Assembly (NCBI GenBank): GCA_041652755.1
Contig: JBAZGS010000001.1
Location: 80,488-144,487 of the forward strand
Source: JAQTTT01 sp041652755
Lineage (GTDB): Archaea; Nanobdellota; Nanobdellia; Tiddalikarchaeales; Tiddalikarchaeaceae
Length of the DNA: 64,000 bases
Reading direction: 5' to 3'
Part shown: positions 43,238 through 51,138 of the stretch, one piece after another
How the letters are laid out: every line of letters starts with the position of its first letter
How positions within the stretch are numbered: position 1 is the first letter of the stretch
Notes under the pieces: generated by a model
What the model saw: only the letters and a program-made list of their open reading frames with translations
Database searches by the model: none
What the model was told of the DNA's origin: nothing
Translations under genes and position numbers: made by a program

Positions 43238-43935
43238 GACAAGTTTTTGAGCAAAAAAAGGTTCAGCATCACTATGCAACTTTAAAAAAGAATGGATTAA
43301 CATTTGAAGTCTTAATAAAGCCTTTAGAGGCAATAGAGTTTAAAAAAGGGCTTCTTGAAAACGTTAATGACGCTTTAGAATTTGAAGGAATATTCTCAGA
43401 CGCTCGGGCAGGAGAGAAAGCAGCTGATTTAGAGAAAAATTTTGGAACAGAAGATAGTTCAGAAATAGCTAAGGAAATCATTCGCTACGGAAGCCTCCAG
43501 CTAACAACTGAATACAAAAAAAATCTCACTGAGCAAAAAAGAAAAGAAATAATTGATATTATTTGCAGAAACGGAATTGATGCAAGAACAAAGCTTCCCA
43601 TTCCTGCCACAAGAGTTGAATCAGCGCTTGAGCAAGTGTCAATTAATTTTGACCCGTTTAAAAGCGCGAAAGAGCAGCTTAATGGGGTTTTAGAAAAAAT
43701 TAACAAGCTTATTCCAATAGTTTTTGAGGAAAAAAAAGCAATAGTGTTAGTTAATTCAAAATATGCTGGAAAGATTTCAAGCATATTAACTAAGTATGGA
43801 AAAATCCTAAAAACTGAATGGAACTCTGATGGTTCATGCACTTATGAAGTTTTGATTCCAGGAGGCATGAGGGATGAATTCATAAAAAAAACGAATGATT
43901 TCTCCCACGGAGAAGCAGTTATTGAATTGAGGTGA
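43234..43935 (+). CDS. Ribosome maturation protein SBDS (Sdo1)
   Basis: A 233-residue SBDS protein that, in eukaryotes, releases eIF6 from the 60S subunit. It is present in archaea next to exosome genes. Features are FEQKKVQHHYATLKKNGLTFEVLIKPLEAIEFKKG (N-terminal FYSH domain), ARAGEKAADLEKNFGTED, ICRNGIDARTKLPIPATRVESALEQ (linker helix region) and a ferredoxin-like C-terminal domain. The ATG overlaps the psmA stop by 4 bp. Full length and well conserved. Confidence 0.95.
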   Translation: MRQVFEQKKVQHHYATLKKNGLTFEVLIKPLEAIEFKKGLLENVNDALEFEGIFSDARAGEKAADLEKNFGTEDSSEIAKEIIRYGSLQLTTEYKKNLTEQKRKEIIDIICRNGIDARTKLPIPATRVESALEQVSINFDPFKSAKEQLNGVLEKINKLIPIVFEEKKAIVLVNSKYAGKISSILTKYGKILKTEWNSDGSCTYEVLIPGGMRDEFIKKTNDFSHGEAVIELR

Positions 43936-43943
43936 AAAATATT

Positions 43944-44636
43944 ATGAAAATTTTAGTAAAAGACGGGCAAATACTATGCCCAGGAGATGTAATGGCATCA
44001 GGTGATGACTTGAAAGAATTTGAAGGAAGTTACATCAATGGCAAGGAATTATGCGCAAGCATTGTTTCAAAAGCCAGCATAAAAGAAGGAAACATAAGAT
44101 TAATAGCATTGAAAGGAGCTTACCTGCCTTATGAAGGGGATTATGTTATTGGAAAAATAATAGATGTAAATGCTCCTAATTGGTACTTTGTTGACATTAA
44201 CTGCCCGTATGAAGCAGGGCTTAACATTAGGGAAGCAAGCAACCAGTATTTGGATACTGAAAGGTATGGAATGACCCATTATTTTAACTATGGTGAAATA
44301 ATATTTTCAAAGATACAAAACGTTTCAGACACCATGAGAATTGATTTGACAATGAAAGAGAATGGCTTAAAAAAGCTTACAGGAGGAATATTAACCTCAA
44401 TTAATCCGAACAAGTTTGCAAGGCTTTTAGGGAAAGATGATTCAATGATTAACATGATTCAGGAAAAAACAAGCACCAAAATTGTTGTAGGAATGAATGG
44501 GTTAGTATGGATTAGCGGAAAAGCAACTGACATAAAAAGGGCAAAAGAAGCAATAGAATTAATAGATTTAGAGGGCCATATTGAAGGCTTGACAAAAAAA
44601 ATTGAGGATATGCTTAAAAAAGGTGAGAAAAAATGA
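43944..44636 (+). CDS. rrp4: Exosome RNA-binding protein Rrp4
   Basis: A 230-residue cap subunit of the archaeal exosome with an N-terminal domain, an S1 domain (about 60-140, GDYVIGKIIDVNAPNWYFVDINCPYEAGL) and a KH domain (about 150-225, MIQEKTSTKIVVGMNGLVWISG). It guides RNA into the Rrp41/42 ring. A GTG at 43932 is in frame but overlaps the SBDS stop. The ATG at 43944 lies 8 bases after the ribosome-binding site GAGGTGA and is taken as the start. It overlaps rrp41 by 4 bp. Confidence 0.95.
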   Translation: MKILVKDGQILCPGDVMASGDDLKEFEGSYINGKELCASIVSKASIKEGNIRLIALKGAYLPYEGDYVIGKIIDVNAPNWYFVDINCPYEAGLNIREASNQYLDTERYGMTHYFNYGEIIFSKIQNVSDTMRIDLTMKENGLKKLTGGILTSINPNKFARLLGKDDSMINMIQEKTSTKIVVGMNGLVWISGKATDIKRAKEAIELIDLEGHIEGLTKKIEDMLKKGEKK

Positions 44637-45373
44637 CTGCGAAAAAAACAGAGGGAAAAAGGCTTAGCTACAAAACCACTGGAAGGTTTGACAAAAGAAA
44701 AGCTAATGAGATGAGGCCTATTGAGATGTCAATCGGGCTTTTGCCAAATTGCAGCGGAAGCGCAAGAGTGAAAGTTGGAGAAACAATTGCAATTGCAGGA
44801 GTTTATGGCCCAAAAAAAACAAGGCCAAAACATGAAGAACTAAAAGACAAATTATTAATCAGATGCTATTATGATTTGGTGAGTTTCAGCGTGCCAGACA
44901 GGGCAAGGCCTGGTCCAAGCAGAAGAAGCACTGAATTAGGCATGGTAATAAAGAATGCTTTGGAAAGAAGCGTATTCACTGAATACTATCCAAGAAGCAT
45001 GGTTGAAGTATTCATTGAAGTGGTTCAAGCAGATGCGGGCTCAAGATGCGCTTCAATAATAGCAGCAAGCTTAGCGTTGGCTGATGCAGGAATTGAAATG
45101 AGGGATTTAATGCCAGCTGTTGCTTGCGGAAAAATAGACGACTTAATCTGCGTGGATTTAACCAAAGCAGAAGAGGATGTTCATGATGGAGAAGGAGCTA
45201 CTGACATACCTATAGCTTATCTTCCAAGCACTGATGAAATAACATTGCTTCAGTTAGATGGAAATATTTCAAAGGAAGAATTAGGGCAGGCGCTTAAAAT
45301 GGGAATAGTTGCATGCAAAGAAATACACAATCAGATGAAGCAAACAATAATTAATAAATACCAAAAAAGGTGA
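44633..45373 (+). CDS. rrp41: Exosome catalytic subunit Rrp41
   Basis: A 246-residue RNase PH-type 3'-5' exoribonuclease, the catalytic subunit of the archaeal exosome hexamer. Typical segments are GRFDKRKANEMRPIEM, GSARVKVGETIAIAGVYGP, SRRSTELGMVIKNALE, VEVFIEVVQADAGSRCASI and CVDLTKAEEDVHDGEGATDIP with the catalytic acidic cluster. AAAGGTGAGAAAA precedes the ATG as ribosome-binding site. It is followed by a FAU-1-like gene and not directly by rrp42, which is unusual. Confidence 0.96.
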   Translation: MTAKKTEGKRLSYKTTGRFDKRKANEMRPIEMSIGLLPNCSGSARVKVGETIAIAGVYGPKKTRPKHEELKDKLLIRCYYDLVSFSVPDRARPGPSRRSTELGMVIKNALERSVFTEYYPRSMVEVFIEVVQADAGSRCASIIAASLALADAGIEMRDLMPAVACGKIDDLICVDLTKAEEDVHDGEGATDIPIAYLPSTDEITLLQLDGNISKEELGQALKMGIVACKEIHNQMKQTIINKYQKR

Positions 45374-45379
45374 AAAAAT

Positions 45380-46753
45380 ATGCAAGGAGTAAAAATAAGA
45401 GGAATATACAGCAGTTCTTTGACAAGGCTGCTATCAAAGAATAAGTTAATGATAACTGAACCAAGCGAAAACATTAAATCAAGTTTTCCAAAGTTAAAAT
45501 TTGCCGATAAATACGACACAACAATACATGATTTTGCTGACAAAAGCGGAATAGTAATAAAAGGGGAGCAAACTGAGAAAATCAAAAGCCTTATTGAAAA
45601 ATATGACAACGCTGTTTTCCAGGTTGAAAACTCAGGAGATTTATACTTAGGCAAGATAAAAAAACTAGACCCTGACACTAAGAATATACATGTTGATTTA
45701 GGATTAAGCAAAGTTGGGCTGCTTCCTTTAAAGGACTATTGGGGCTTTGTGAAGGAAGGGGAAAAAATCCTAGTCCAGCTGAAATCAGAGCAAAATGACC
45801 ATTTTTTGCTGTCAACAAAGATTCATTTGTTCGGAGAAGATGTTGTTTTAATCCAGAAAGGATTCACCAAGATTTCAAGCAATGTGAATGACAGGGAAAC
45901 AATTGAAAGGCTTAACAAAATAGCTGATGAAAACTGCGAAGAAGGCTGGGGAGCTCTTTACAAATCAAGCGCTTCTGACAAGAAAGATTCAGAACTATCT
46001 GATGAGATAAAAAATTTGTACAAAGACTATGAAAAAATAAAAACTTGCTTTGAGAAAGAAAAAGACATAAAAATATTAAGAAAAGGATTAATGACTTGCT
46101 ATGTAAGGTTTGACAAGACAGTGAAAGAAGAGATGGACAAGCTGAGAAATGAAGTGAAGCCAACAATACAAGATCATCACTCTTTAAAGACTGACATTTT
46201 TGCAAACATAGTTGATTTCTCCGAGAATTTAATCAAGGAAAAATTGAATGAAGCGAAAATTAACCAAGCTGTAAAGAATTTCGTATTAAGCAAATCAGCA
46301 AAACAGGATGATTTATACATAATAAATGAGCATAAAGTGAACGGGGTTACTAATTTTTCAAAAGGAAAAATAATTGAAGTAAAAGGGAATGAATTAAAAG
46401 TCAAGAAATTCTTAAGGAATGGCTCAATAATATCAGGAATAAACATGACTTCAGACAAAGGGGATTATTTGCTAACAACTTTAAAAGAGAATAGTTGCTT
46501 TGTCAAAAATGAGCTTTATTCATCAGCTGATACTTTGAAGGCAACTTTTTTCCTTATAACAACACCTACAGAGATTCATTCAAGAAAATCTGAAATGATT
46601 TGCCTAGACTTGACAGTGAGCATAGCAAATGACAAGAAAGAAATACTTAATGAAGAGCTTTTGCAAGGCTATGCTAATCATGGACTAATAAGCAAGAAAC
46701 TTGCAGCAGAGTCGATTAAGATAGCAAAGAAGCTACTAAAGGAGAGTGAATGA
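45380..46753 (+). CDS. FAU-1-like RNase E/G homologue
   Basis: A 457-residue protein matching archaeal FAU-1, a ribonuclease E/G-related protein that binds AU-rich RNA and has been implicated in rRNA processing. The N-terminus VKIRGIYSSSLTRLL, then EPSENIKSSF and DTTIHDFADKSGIVIKG, follows FAU-1. Residues about 75-135 form an S1-like domain (NSGDLYLGKIKKLDPDTKNIHVDLG). The last about 130 residues correspond to a DUF402-like domain (ATFFLITTPTEIH...ICLDLTVSIANDKKEILNEELL). The gene begins 6 bp after rrp41 and its stop overlaps the rrp42 start, so it is embedded in the exosome operon. A coupling of endo- and exonucleolytic decay is inference. Confidence 0.85.
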   Translation: MQGVKIRGIYSSSLTRLLSKNKLMITEPSENIKSSFPKLKFADKYDTTIHDFADKSGIVIKGEQTEKIKSLIEKYDNAVFQVENSGDLYLGKIKKLDPDTKNIHVDLGLSKVGLLPLKDYWGFVKEGEKILVQLKSEQNDHFLLSTKIHLFGEDVVLIQKGFTKISSNVNDRETIERLNKIADENCEEGWGALYKSSASDKKDSELSDEIKNLYKDYEKIKTCFEKEKDIKILRKGLMTCYVRFDKTVKEEMDKLRNEVKPTIQDHHSLKTDIFANIVDFSENLIKEKLNEAKINQAVKNFVLSKSAKQDDLYIINEHKVNGVTNFSKGKIIEVKGNELKVKKFLRNGSIISGINMTSDKGDYLLTTLKENSCFVKNELYSSADTLKATFFLITTPTEIHSRKSEMICLDLTVSIANDKKEILNEELLQGYANHGLISKKLAAESIKIAKKLLKESE

Positions 46754-47541
46754 AAATGAATGAAGATTTTAAAAATTTTGTTTTGGAGCTTGCGGAGAAA
46801 AACAAAAGGAATTATGGCAACAGAGGAGTTGACGATTTTAGGAATTTAATAGTTGAAACAAACGTGAGCAAGAATGCAGAAGGAAGCGCAAAAGTAACAC
46901 TTGGAAAAACTATTGTTATAGCTGGAGTGAAAATGGAAATAGGAACTCCTTATGCAGACACTCCTAATGAGGGAACATTGATTTGCTCAGGAGAATTAAC
47001 TCCAATAGCTGACAATGATTTTGAGCCAGGAAGGCCAGGAGAAGAAGCAATAGAATTATCAAGAGTTGTTGACAGGGGAATAAGGGAAAGCAAATCAGTT
47101 GATTTTGAAAAATTATGCATTATTCCAGGGGAGAAAGTATGGAACATCCTGGTTGATTTCTATATTTGGAACAATGACGGAAACCTTATTGATGCTTGCG
47201 GAATAGCAGCAATAGCTGCGCTTAAAGTTGCAAGAATGCCGAAATTAGACAAAGACAATAAGATTGTAAGCGAAGAGTGGAGTGAGCAAAAAGTTCCATT
47301 CTTAAAAACTCCAATACCAACCACTTTTTTTAAAATAGGCGGCAAGATTTTCGTTGACGCTGACAAGGAAGAGCAGGAAGTAAGCGAGGCAAGATTAACA
47401 ATCACTTCAAGCGATGATAAGATAAACTCTTTGCAAAAAGGCGGAAGCGGAGCATTCAGCCTAAAAGAAATAGAAGAATGTTTAGCGAAAAGTTTTAAAA
47501 TCAAAGATAAAATACTTGATGTTATAAACAAGGTAAAATAG
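46750..47541 (+). CDS. rrp42: Exosome subunit Rrp42
   Basis: A 263-residue RNase PH-fold subunit that alternates with Rrp41 in the exosome ring and is catalytically inactive itself. Conserved segments are NYGNRGVDDFRNLIVETNVSKNAEGSA, KVTLGKTIVIAGVKMEIGTPYADTP, GRPGEEAIELSRVVDRGIRES, WNILVDFYIWNNDGNLIDACGIAAIAAL and FKIGGKIFVDADKEEQEV. The ATG at 46750 overlaps the FAU-1-like stop; a second ATG at 46756 is also possible, since GGAGAG lies at 46741. It ends with TAG. Confidence 0.95.
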   Translation: MKMNEDFKNFVLELAEKNKRNYGNRGVDDFRNLIVETNVSKNAEGSAKVTLGKTIVIAGVKMEIGTPYADTPNEGTLICSGELTPIADNDFEPGRPGEEAIELSRVVDRGIRESKSVDFEKLCIIPGEKVWNILVDFYIWNNDGNLIDACGIAAIAALKVARMPKLDKDNKIVSEEWSEQKVPFLKTPIPTTFFKIGGKIFVDADKEEQEVSEARLTITSSDDKINSLQKGGSGAFSLKEIEECLAKSFKIKDKILDVINKVK

Positions 47542-47552
47542 AGGTAAACATC

Positions 47553-47726
47553 ATGGAAAAATACAATAAATATGAAAGGGCTAGGATAATAAGCGCAAGG
47601 GCACTGCAAATAAGCATGGATGCTCCAATACTTATTAAAGTTCCAAAAGGCGAATTTAACCCTATAACCATTGCAAGAATGGAGCTAAAAGAAGATGTTA
47701 TACCTATAACCATTAAAAGGGATTAA
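47553..47726 (+). CDS. rpoK: DNA-directed RNA polymerase subunit K (omega/Rpb6)
   Basis: A 57-residue RpoK, the archaeal counterpart of bacterial omega and eukaryotic Rpb6, which helps assemble the polymerase. The sequence contains YNKYERARIISARALQISMD, then APILIK and a C-terminal PITIARMELKEDVIPITIKR, all conserved in RpoK. GAGGTAAACATC supplies the ribosome-binding site before the ATG at 47553. It lies between rrp42 and rps2, 2 bp before the latter. Confidence 0.93.
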   Translation: MEKYNKYERARIISARALQISMDAPILIKVPKGEFNPITIARMELKEDVIPITIKRD

Positions 47727-47728
47727 AA

Positions 47729-48385
47729 ATGATAAAAAAAACGTTTGGAAAAAAAAATGAAGAGTCTGAAGTAAAAGACAACATACAATCTCAATTACTG
47801 GTTCCTCTTGATTTATACCTAAAATCAGGAATACACATAGGGACTAAATTCAAGAACAAAAGCATTGAAGAGTTCATATTTAAAACCAAGCAGAATGGCC
47901 TGAAAATAATGGACATTGAAAAAATCAATGAAAGAATTTACTTGGCTGCAAAATTATTATCAGATTATGAGCCAGGAGAGATAATGCTAATCTGCAGAAG
48001 GGAAACAGGGCATAAGCCTGCAAAAAAACTTGCGGAAGTTACTGGAATGCGCTGCATTGTTGGAAGATATTTGCCGGGAACAATCTCTAATGCGCAGTTC
48101 AGCTTTTTCACAGAGCCAAAAATAATGGTTGTTTCAGACCCTTGGCATGACAAGCAGGCAATAAAAGGCGCAATACTTTCAAACATTCCAATAATAGGCT
48201 TATTAGGCTCAAACAACTCAACAGAATACATTGATTTGGCAGTGCCATGCAACAACAAAAGCAAAAAAAGCCTGCCATTAGTTTACTACTTATTAGGAAG
48301 AGAGTACCTGAAGCTTAGGGGAATAATAAAAAGCGACGAAGAATACAATGTCAGCTTAGATGACTTTACAGATGAAAACTTATAG
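47729..48385 (+). CDS. rps2: Small ribosomal subunit protein uS2
   Basis: A 218-residue archaeal S2. After a Lys-rich N-terminal extension of about 25 residues, PLDLYLKSGIHIGTKFKNKSIEEFIF is the family entrance. MDIEKINERIYLAAKLLS, FTEPKIMVVSDPWHDKQAIKGA and IPIIGLLGSNNSTEYIDLAVPCNNKSKKS are the conserved rRNA-contact regions. It ends with TAG and its last 26 bp overlap the Memo gene. Part of the superoperon. Confidence 0.96.
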   Translation: MIKKTFGKKNEESEVKDNIQSQLLVPLDLYLKSGIHIGTKFKNKSIEEFIFKTKQNGLKIMDIEKINERIYLAAKLLSDYEPGEIMLICRRETGHKPAKKLAEVTGMRCIVGRYLPGTISNAQFSFFTEPKIMVVSDPWHDKQAIKGAILSNIPIIGLLGSNNSTEYIDLAVPCNNKSKKSLPLVYYLLGREYLKLRGIIKSDEEYNVSLDDFTDENL

Positions 48386-49274
48386 AGACTCAATAGCTAG
48401 CGGAATATATTACAAGGCTTCACAGACAGAGCTAAGAACCCAGATAAAAAAGTTATTCTTAAATGAAGAATTTGGAACAACTACTTTTCCTGCAAATAAA
48501 AAAACTGACAAGTTCAAGGCTTTCATAGTTCCCCACAATAATTATGAAAAAGCAGGGTACTGCATGGCTCATGCGTACAAGGAAATCTTTGAAAACACTG
48601 ACCCTGAAACTATAGTGATAATTGGGCCTGACCATGATGATTTCGGATGCACAGCGTCAATATTCCCTGAAGGTGCATTCTTAACTCCCTTAGGCGAGGT
48701 TGAAATAGACAAAGAGTTCAATGATTTATTGTCAAAAAGCGACTTAATAACTCCTGATGAACTAAACCACTCTGATGAGTATTCAATTGAAATGCAGCTG
48801 CCATTTTTGCAGTATTATTATGAAGAAAAAATGCCAAAAATAGTTCCAATACTTATAAATTCAAAGCCTGATAATGAAGAGCTAAATAAGATTGCCGAAG
48901 CAATTTATGACGCTTGGATTAAGTCAGGCAAAAGAGTATTATTCATAGTTTCATCAGATTTCAGCCATGTTGGCATGAAATACGGCTTCATTCCTTTCCC
49001 TGTCAGAGGCAAAGAATTGAATGACAAAATAAAAAAAATTGATGAAGAAATTGCTTCAAAGATTTGCGAATTAAACTATAAAGAAACACTGGAGTACTCA
49101 AAAAAGCAGAGATTAAACATTTGCGGTCTGAATTCAATAATAATACTGCTTCATTTGCTTACCTTAATGAAAGCCAAAAAAATAAGCGGAAAAATACTCA
49201 GCCATTACACTAGCGCTGACTTAAACAAGGATTACGATAACTTCATAGACTATTTGGCAATAGAGTTCAGCTAA
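48360..49274 (+). CDS. Memo-family protein (AmmeMemoRadiSam B)
   Basis: A 304-residue protein of the Memo family, related to non-haem iron ring-cleaving dioxygenases. Features are FIVPHNNYEKAGYCMAHAYKEI, IIGPDHDDFGCTASIFPEGAFLTPLGEV, SDEYSIEMQLPFLQYYYEEK, VSSDFSHVGMKYGFIPF and ICGLNSIIILL; the His and Cys residues in these stretches form the family's metal site. The biochemical role in archaea is unknown. ATGs at 48360 and 48372 are both in frame and both inside the end of rps2. Last gene of the exosome superoperon. Confidence 0.9.
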   Translation: MTLQMKTYRDSIASGIYYKASQTELRTQIKKLFLNEEFGTTTFPANKKTDKFKAFIVPHNNYEKAGYCMAHAYKEIFENTDPETIVIIGPDHDDFGCTASIFPEGAFLTPLGEVEIDKEFNDLLSKSDLITPDELNHSDEYSIEMQLPFLQYYYEEKMPKIVPILINSKPDNEELNKIAEAIYDAWIKSGKRVLFIVSSDFSHVGMKYGFIPFPVRGKELNDKIKKIDEEIASKICELNYKETLEYSKKQRLNICGLNSIIILLHLLTLMKAKKISGKILSHYTSADLNKDYDNFIDYLAIEFS

Positions 49275-49312
49275 CCCCAATGCTTTTAAAAAAAAACTTA
49301 TTAGATTAAATA

Positions 49313-50077
49313 ATGATTTACTCGCACTCATCAATTTCCTCATTCAAGCAATGCCCTTACAAGTTCAAGCTAAGGTATATTGACAAAGTAATCCCAGAGG
49401 TTAAGCAAACAGTTGAAGCCTTCATGGGAGGAATAGTCCATGAAGTATTGGAAGAGTTGTATCATTCAGTAAAATCAGGAAACTTGCCTGAATTTAACGA
49501 ATTGCAACTAAAATTAATTGAAAAATGGAAGAATTGCTGGACTAATGACATCTTAATAGTGAAAGAGGGAATGGCTAAGGAGAATTATTTTGAATCAGCC
49601 CTAAGGTTTCTGAAAAATTATTATGACACTTATCACCCTTTTAATCAGGGGGAAATAATAGGCATTGAAGAGAAAGTCAATATTACTCTTGACGGAAAAG
49701 AATTAGTGGGCTACATTGACAGGTTAGAAAAAAGAGGGGATGAATACTACATCATTGACTACAAGACAAATAATTGGCTTAAAAGCCAGGATGACATTGA
49801 CCATGACAACCAACTGGCAACTTACCAAATTGCTGTAATGGAAAAATACAACACTGACAAAGTAGTGCTTAATTGGCATTTCCTTAATTTTAATGAATTA
49901 CTGCAAAGCAAAAGAACAAAAGAGCAAATAGATGCATTGAAAAAAGAATTGGTGAATTCAATTAATGAAATAGAAAGCACAATTGAATTCAGGACTTGCC
50001 GCTCAAGGCTTTGCGACTGGTGCGAATACAAAAGCATGTGCCCTGAGTTCAAGATAACACTGAATAATTTCATGTAA
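49313..50077 (+). CDS. PD-(D/E)XK nuclease, RecB/Cas4-like, with Fe-S cysteines
   Basis: A 254-residue nuclease domain protein of the PDDEXK_1/RecB family. HSSISSFKQCPYKFKLRYI is the N-terminal motif with the first Cys. GGIVHEVLEELYHS holds the motif I His/Glu. VGYIDRLEKRGDEYYIIDYKTNNW is motifs II-III (catalytic Asp and D-Y-K). The C-terminal CRSRLCDWCEYKSMC carries the Cys cluster for a 4Fe-4S centre, as in AddB, Dna2 and Cas4. No CRISPR array or cas gene accompanies it, so a general DNA repair role is more likely than Cas4. A TATA about 28 nt upstream supports the start. Confidence 0.88.
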   Translation: MIYSHSSISSFKQCPYKFKLRYIDKVIPEVKQTVEAFMGGIVHEVLEELYHSVKSGNLPEFNELQLKLIEKWKNCWTNDILIVKEGMAKENYFESALRFLKNYYDTYHPFNQGEIIGIEEKVNITLDGKELVGYIDRLEKRGDEYYIIDYKTNNWLKSQDDIDHDNQLATYQIAVMEKYNTDKVVLNWHFLNFNELLQSKRTKEQIDALKKELVNSINEIESTIEFRTCRSRLCDWCEYKSMCPEFKITLNNFM

Positions 50078-50162
50078 GCAAACACATTATTTAATTACAA
50101 TATGGTAAATAAATACTGCATAATTAAAAACATTTTAATAAACATTATTTATAAAATATATC

Positions 50163-51113
50163 ATGCCTAAAACTATTTTAGTCACAGGAGCTGCAGGATT
50201 TATTGGGTTTCACACCTCAAAAGCCCTGTTAGACAGGGGTGATAAAGTAATAGGCATAGATAATCTTAATGACTATTATGATGTTAAATTAAAAGAAGAG
50301 AGGCTAAGAATTTTAAAAAAAAACCCCAACTTCACTTTCTATAAGTTAGATTTCTCAATAAGCCTAGATGAAGTGAAAGAACATATTGACACTATTTGCC
50401 ATTTAGGCGCGCAGGCAGGAGTGAGATATTCAATAACTAATCCTTTAGTTTATGAAAAATATAATACCTTAGGCACTTTGAAAGTTTTTGAATTTGCAAG
50501 AGCGAGAACTATTAAGTCAGTGATTTTTGCATCAAGCTCATCAGTTTACGGCAACTGCTCTAATCCGCCATTTAAGGAGGATTATAAGCTTAGCGCTCCC
50601 ATTTCAGTATACGCAGCAACCAAGATTTCCAATGAATTATTCGCCCACACCTACTATAAATTATTCGGAATAAACATGACAGGCTTAAGGTTCTTCACAG
50701 TTTACGGGCCTTACGGCAGGCCTGATATGGCTTTGTTTGAGTTCACCAAGAAGATTTTGAACAATGAAACAATTGATGTCTACAACAATGGCGAGATGAA
50801 AAGGGATTTCACCTACATTGATGACATAGTCAACGGCGTGCTTTTAGCAATTGACAAGAATTACTCTTTTGAAATCTTTAACTTGGCAAGAGGGGAGTCT
50901 GTTAATTTAATGGATTTTATTAAAGCAATAGAGAAAGCATTAGACAAAAAAGCGATTATTAACTTCATGCCTCTGCAAGCAGGTGATGTTTTATTAACAT
51001 CAGGGGATATAAGCAAGGCTAAAGAACTGCTCAACTATAACCCAACTGTTTCAATAGAAAATGGGGTGAAAGAGTTCACGGATTGGTACAAAGAATACTC
51101 AAAGGTTTTATAA
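50163..51113 (+). CDS. NAD-dependent epimerase, UDP-glucuronate 4-epimerase type
   Basis: A 316-residue extended SDR enzyme that interconverts nucleotide sugars. TGAAGFIGFHTSKALLDRG is the NAD loop (residues 7-25). GAQAGVRYSITNP is close to the QAGVRYS motif typical of UDP-glucuronate 4-epimerases. SSSSVYG and YAATK supply the Ser/Tyr/Lys active site. RFFTVYGPYGRPDMALFEFTKKI is the substrate region. First gene of the surface-glycan region. A TATA box for the next gene lies in its 3' end. Confidence 0.9.
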   Translation: MPKTILVTGAAGFIGFHTSKALLDRGDKVIGIDNLNDYYDVKLKEERLRILKKNPNFTFYKLDFSISLDEVKEHIDTICHLGAQAGVRYSITNPLVYEKYNTLGTLKVFEFARARTIKSVIFASSSSVYGNCSNPPFKEDYKLSAPISVYAATKISNELFAHTYYKLFGINMTGLRFFTVYGPYGRPDMALFEFTKKILNNETIDVYNNGEMKRDFTYIDDIVNGVLLAIDKNYSFEIFNLARGESVNLMDFIKAIEKALDKKAIINFMPLQAGDVLLTSGDISKAKELLNYNPTVSIENGVKEFTDWYKEYSKVL

Positions 51114-51138
51114 AAAAATAATTCCACTACATTAATTA

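Noticed and set aside
49313..50077. Cas4 of a CRISPR system
   Set aside because: No repeat-spacer array or other cas gene is present; the general RecB-like nuclease explanation suffices.
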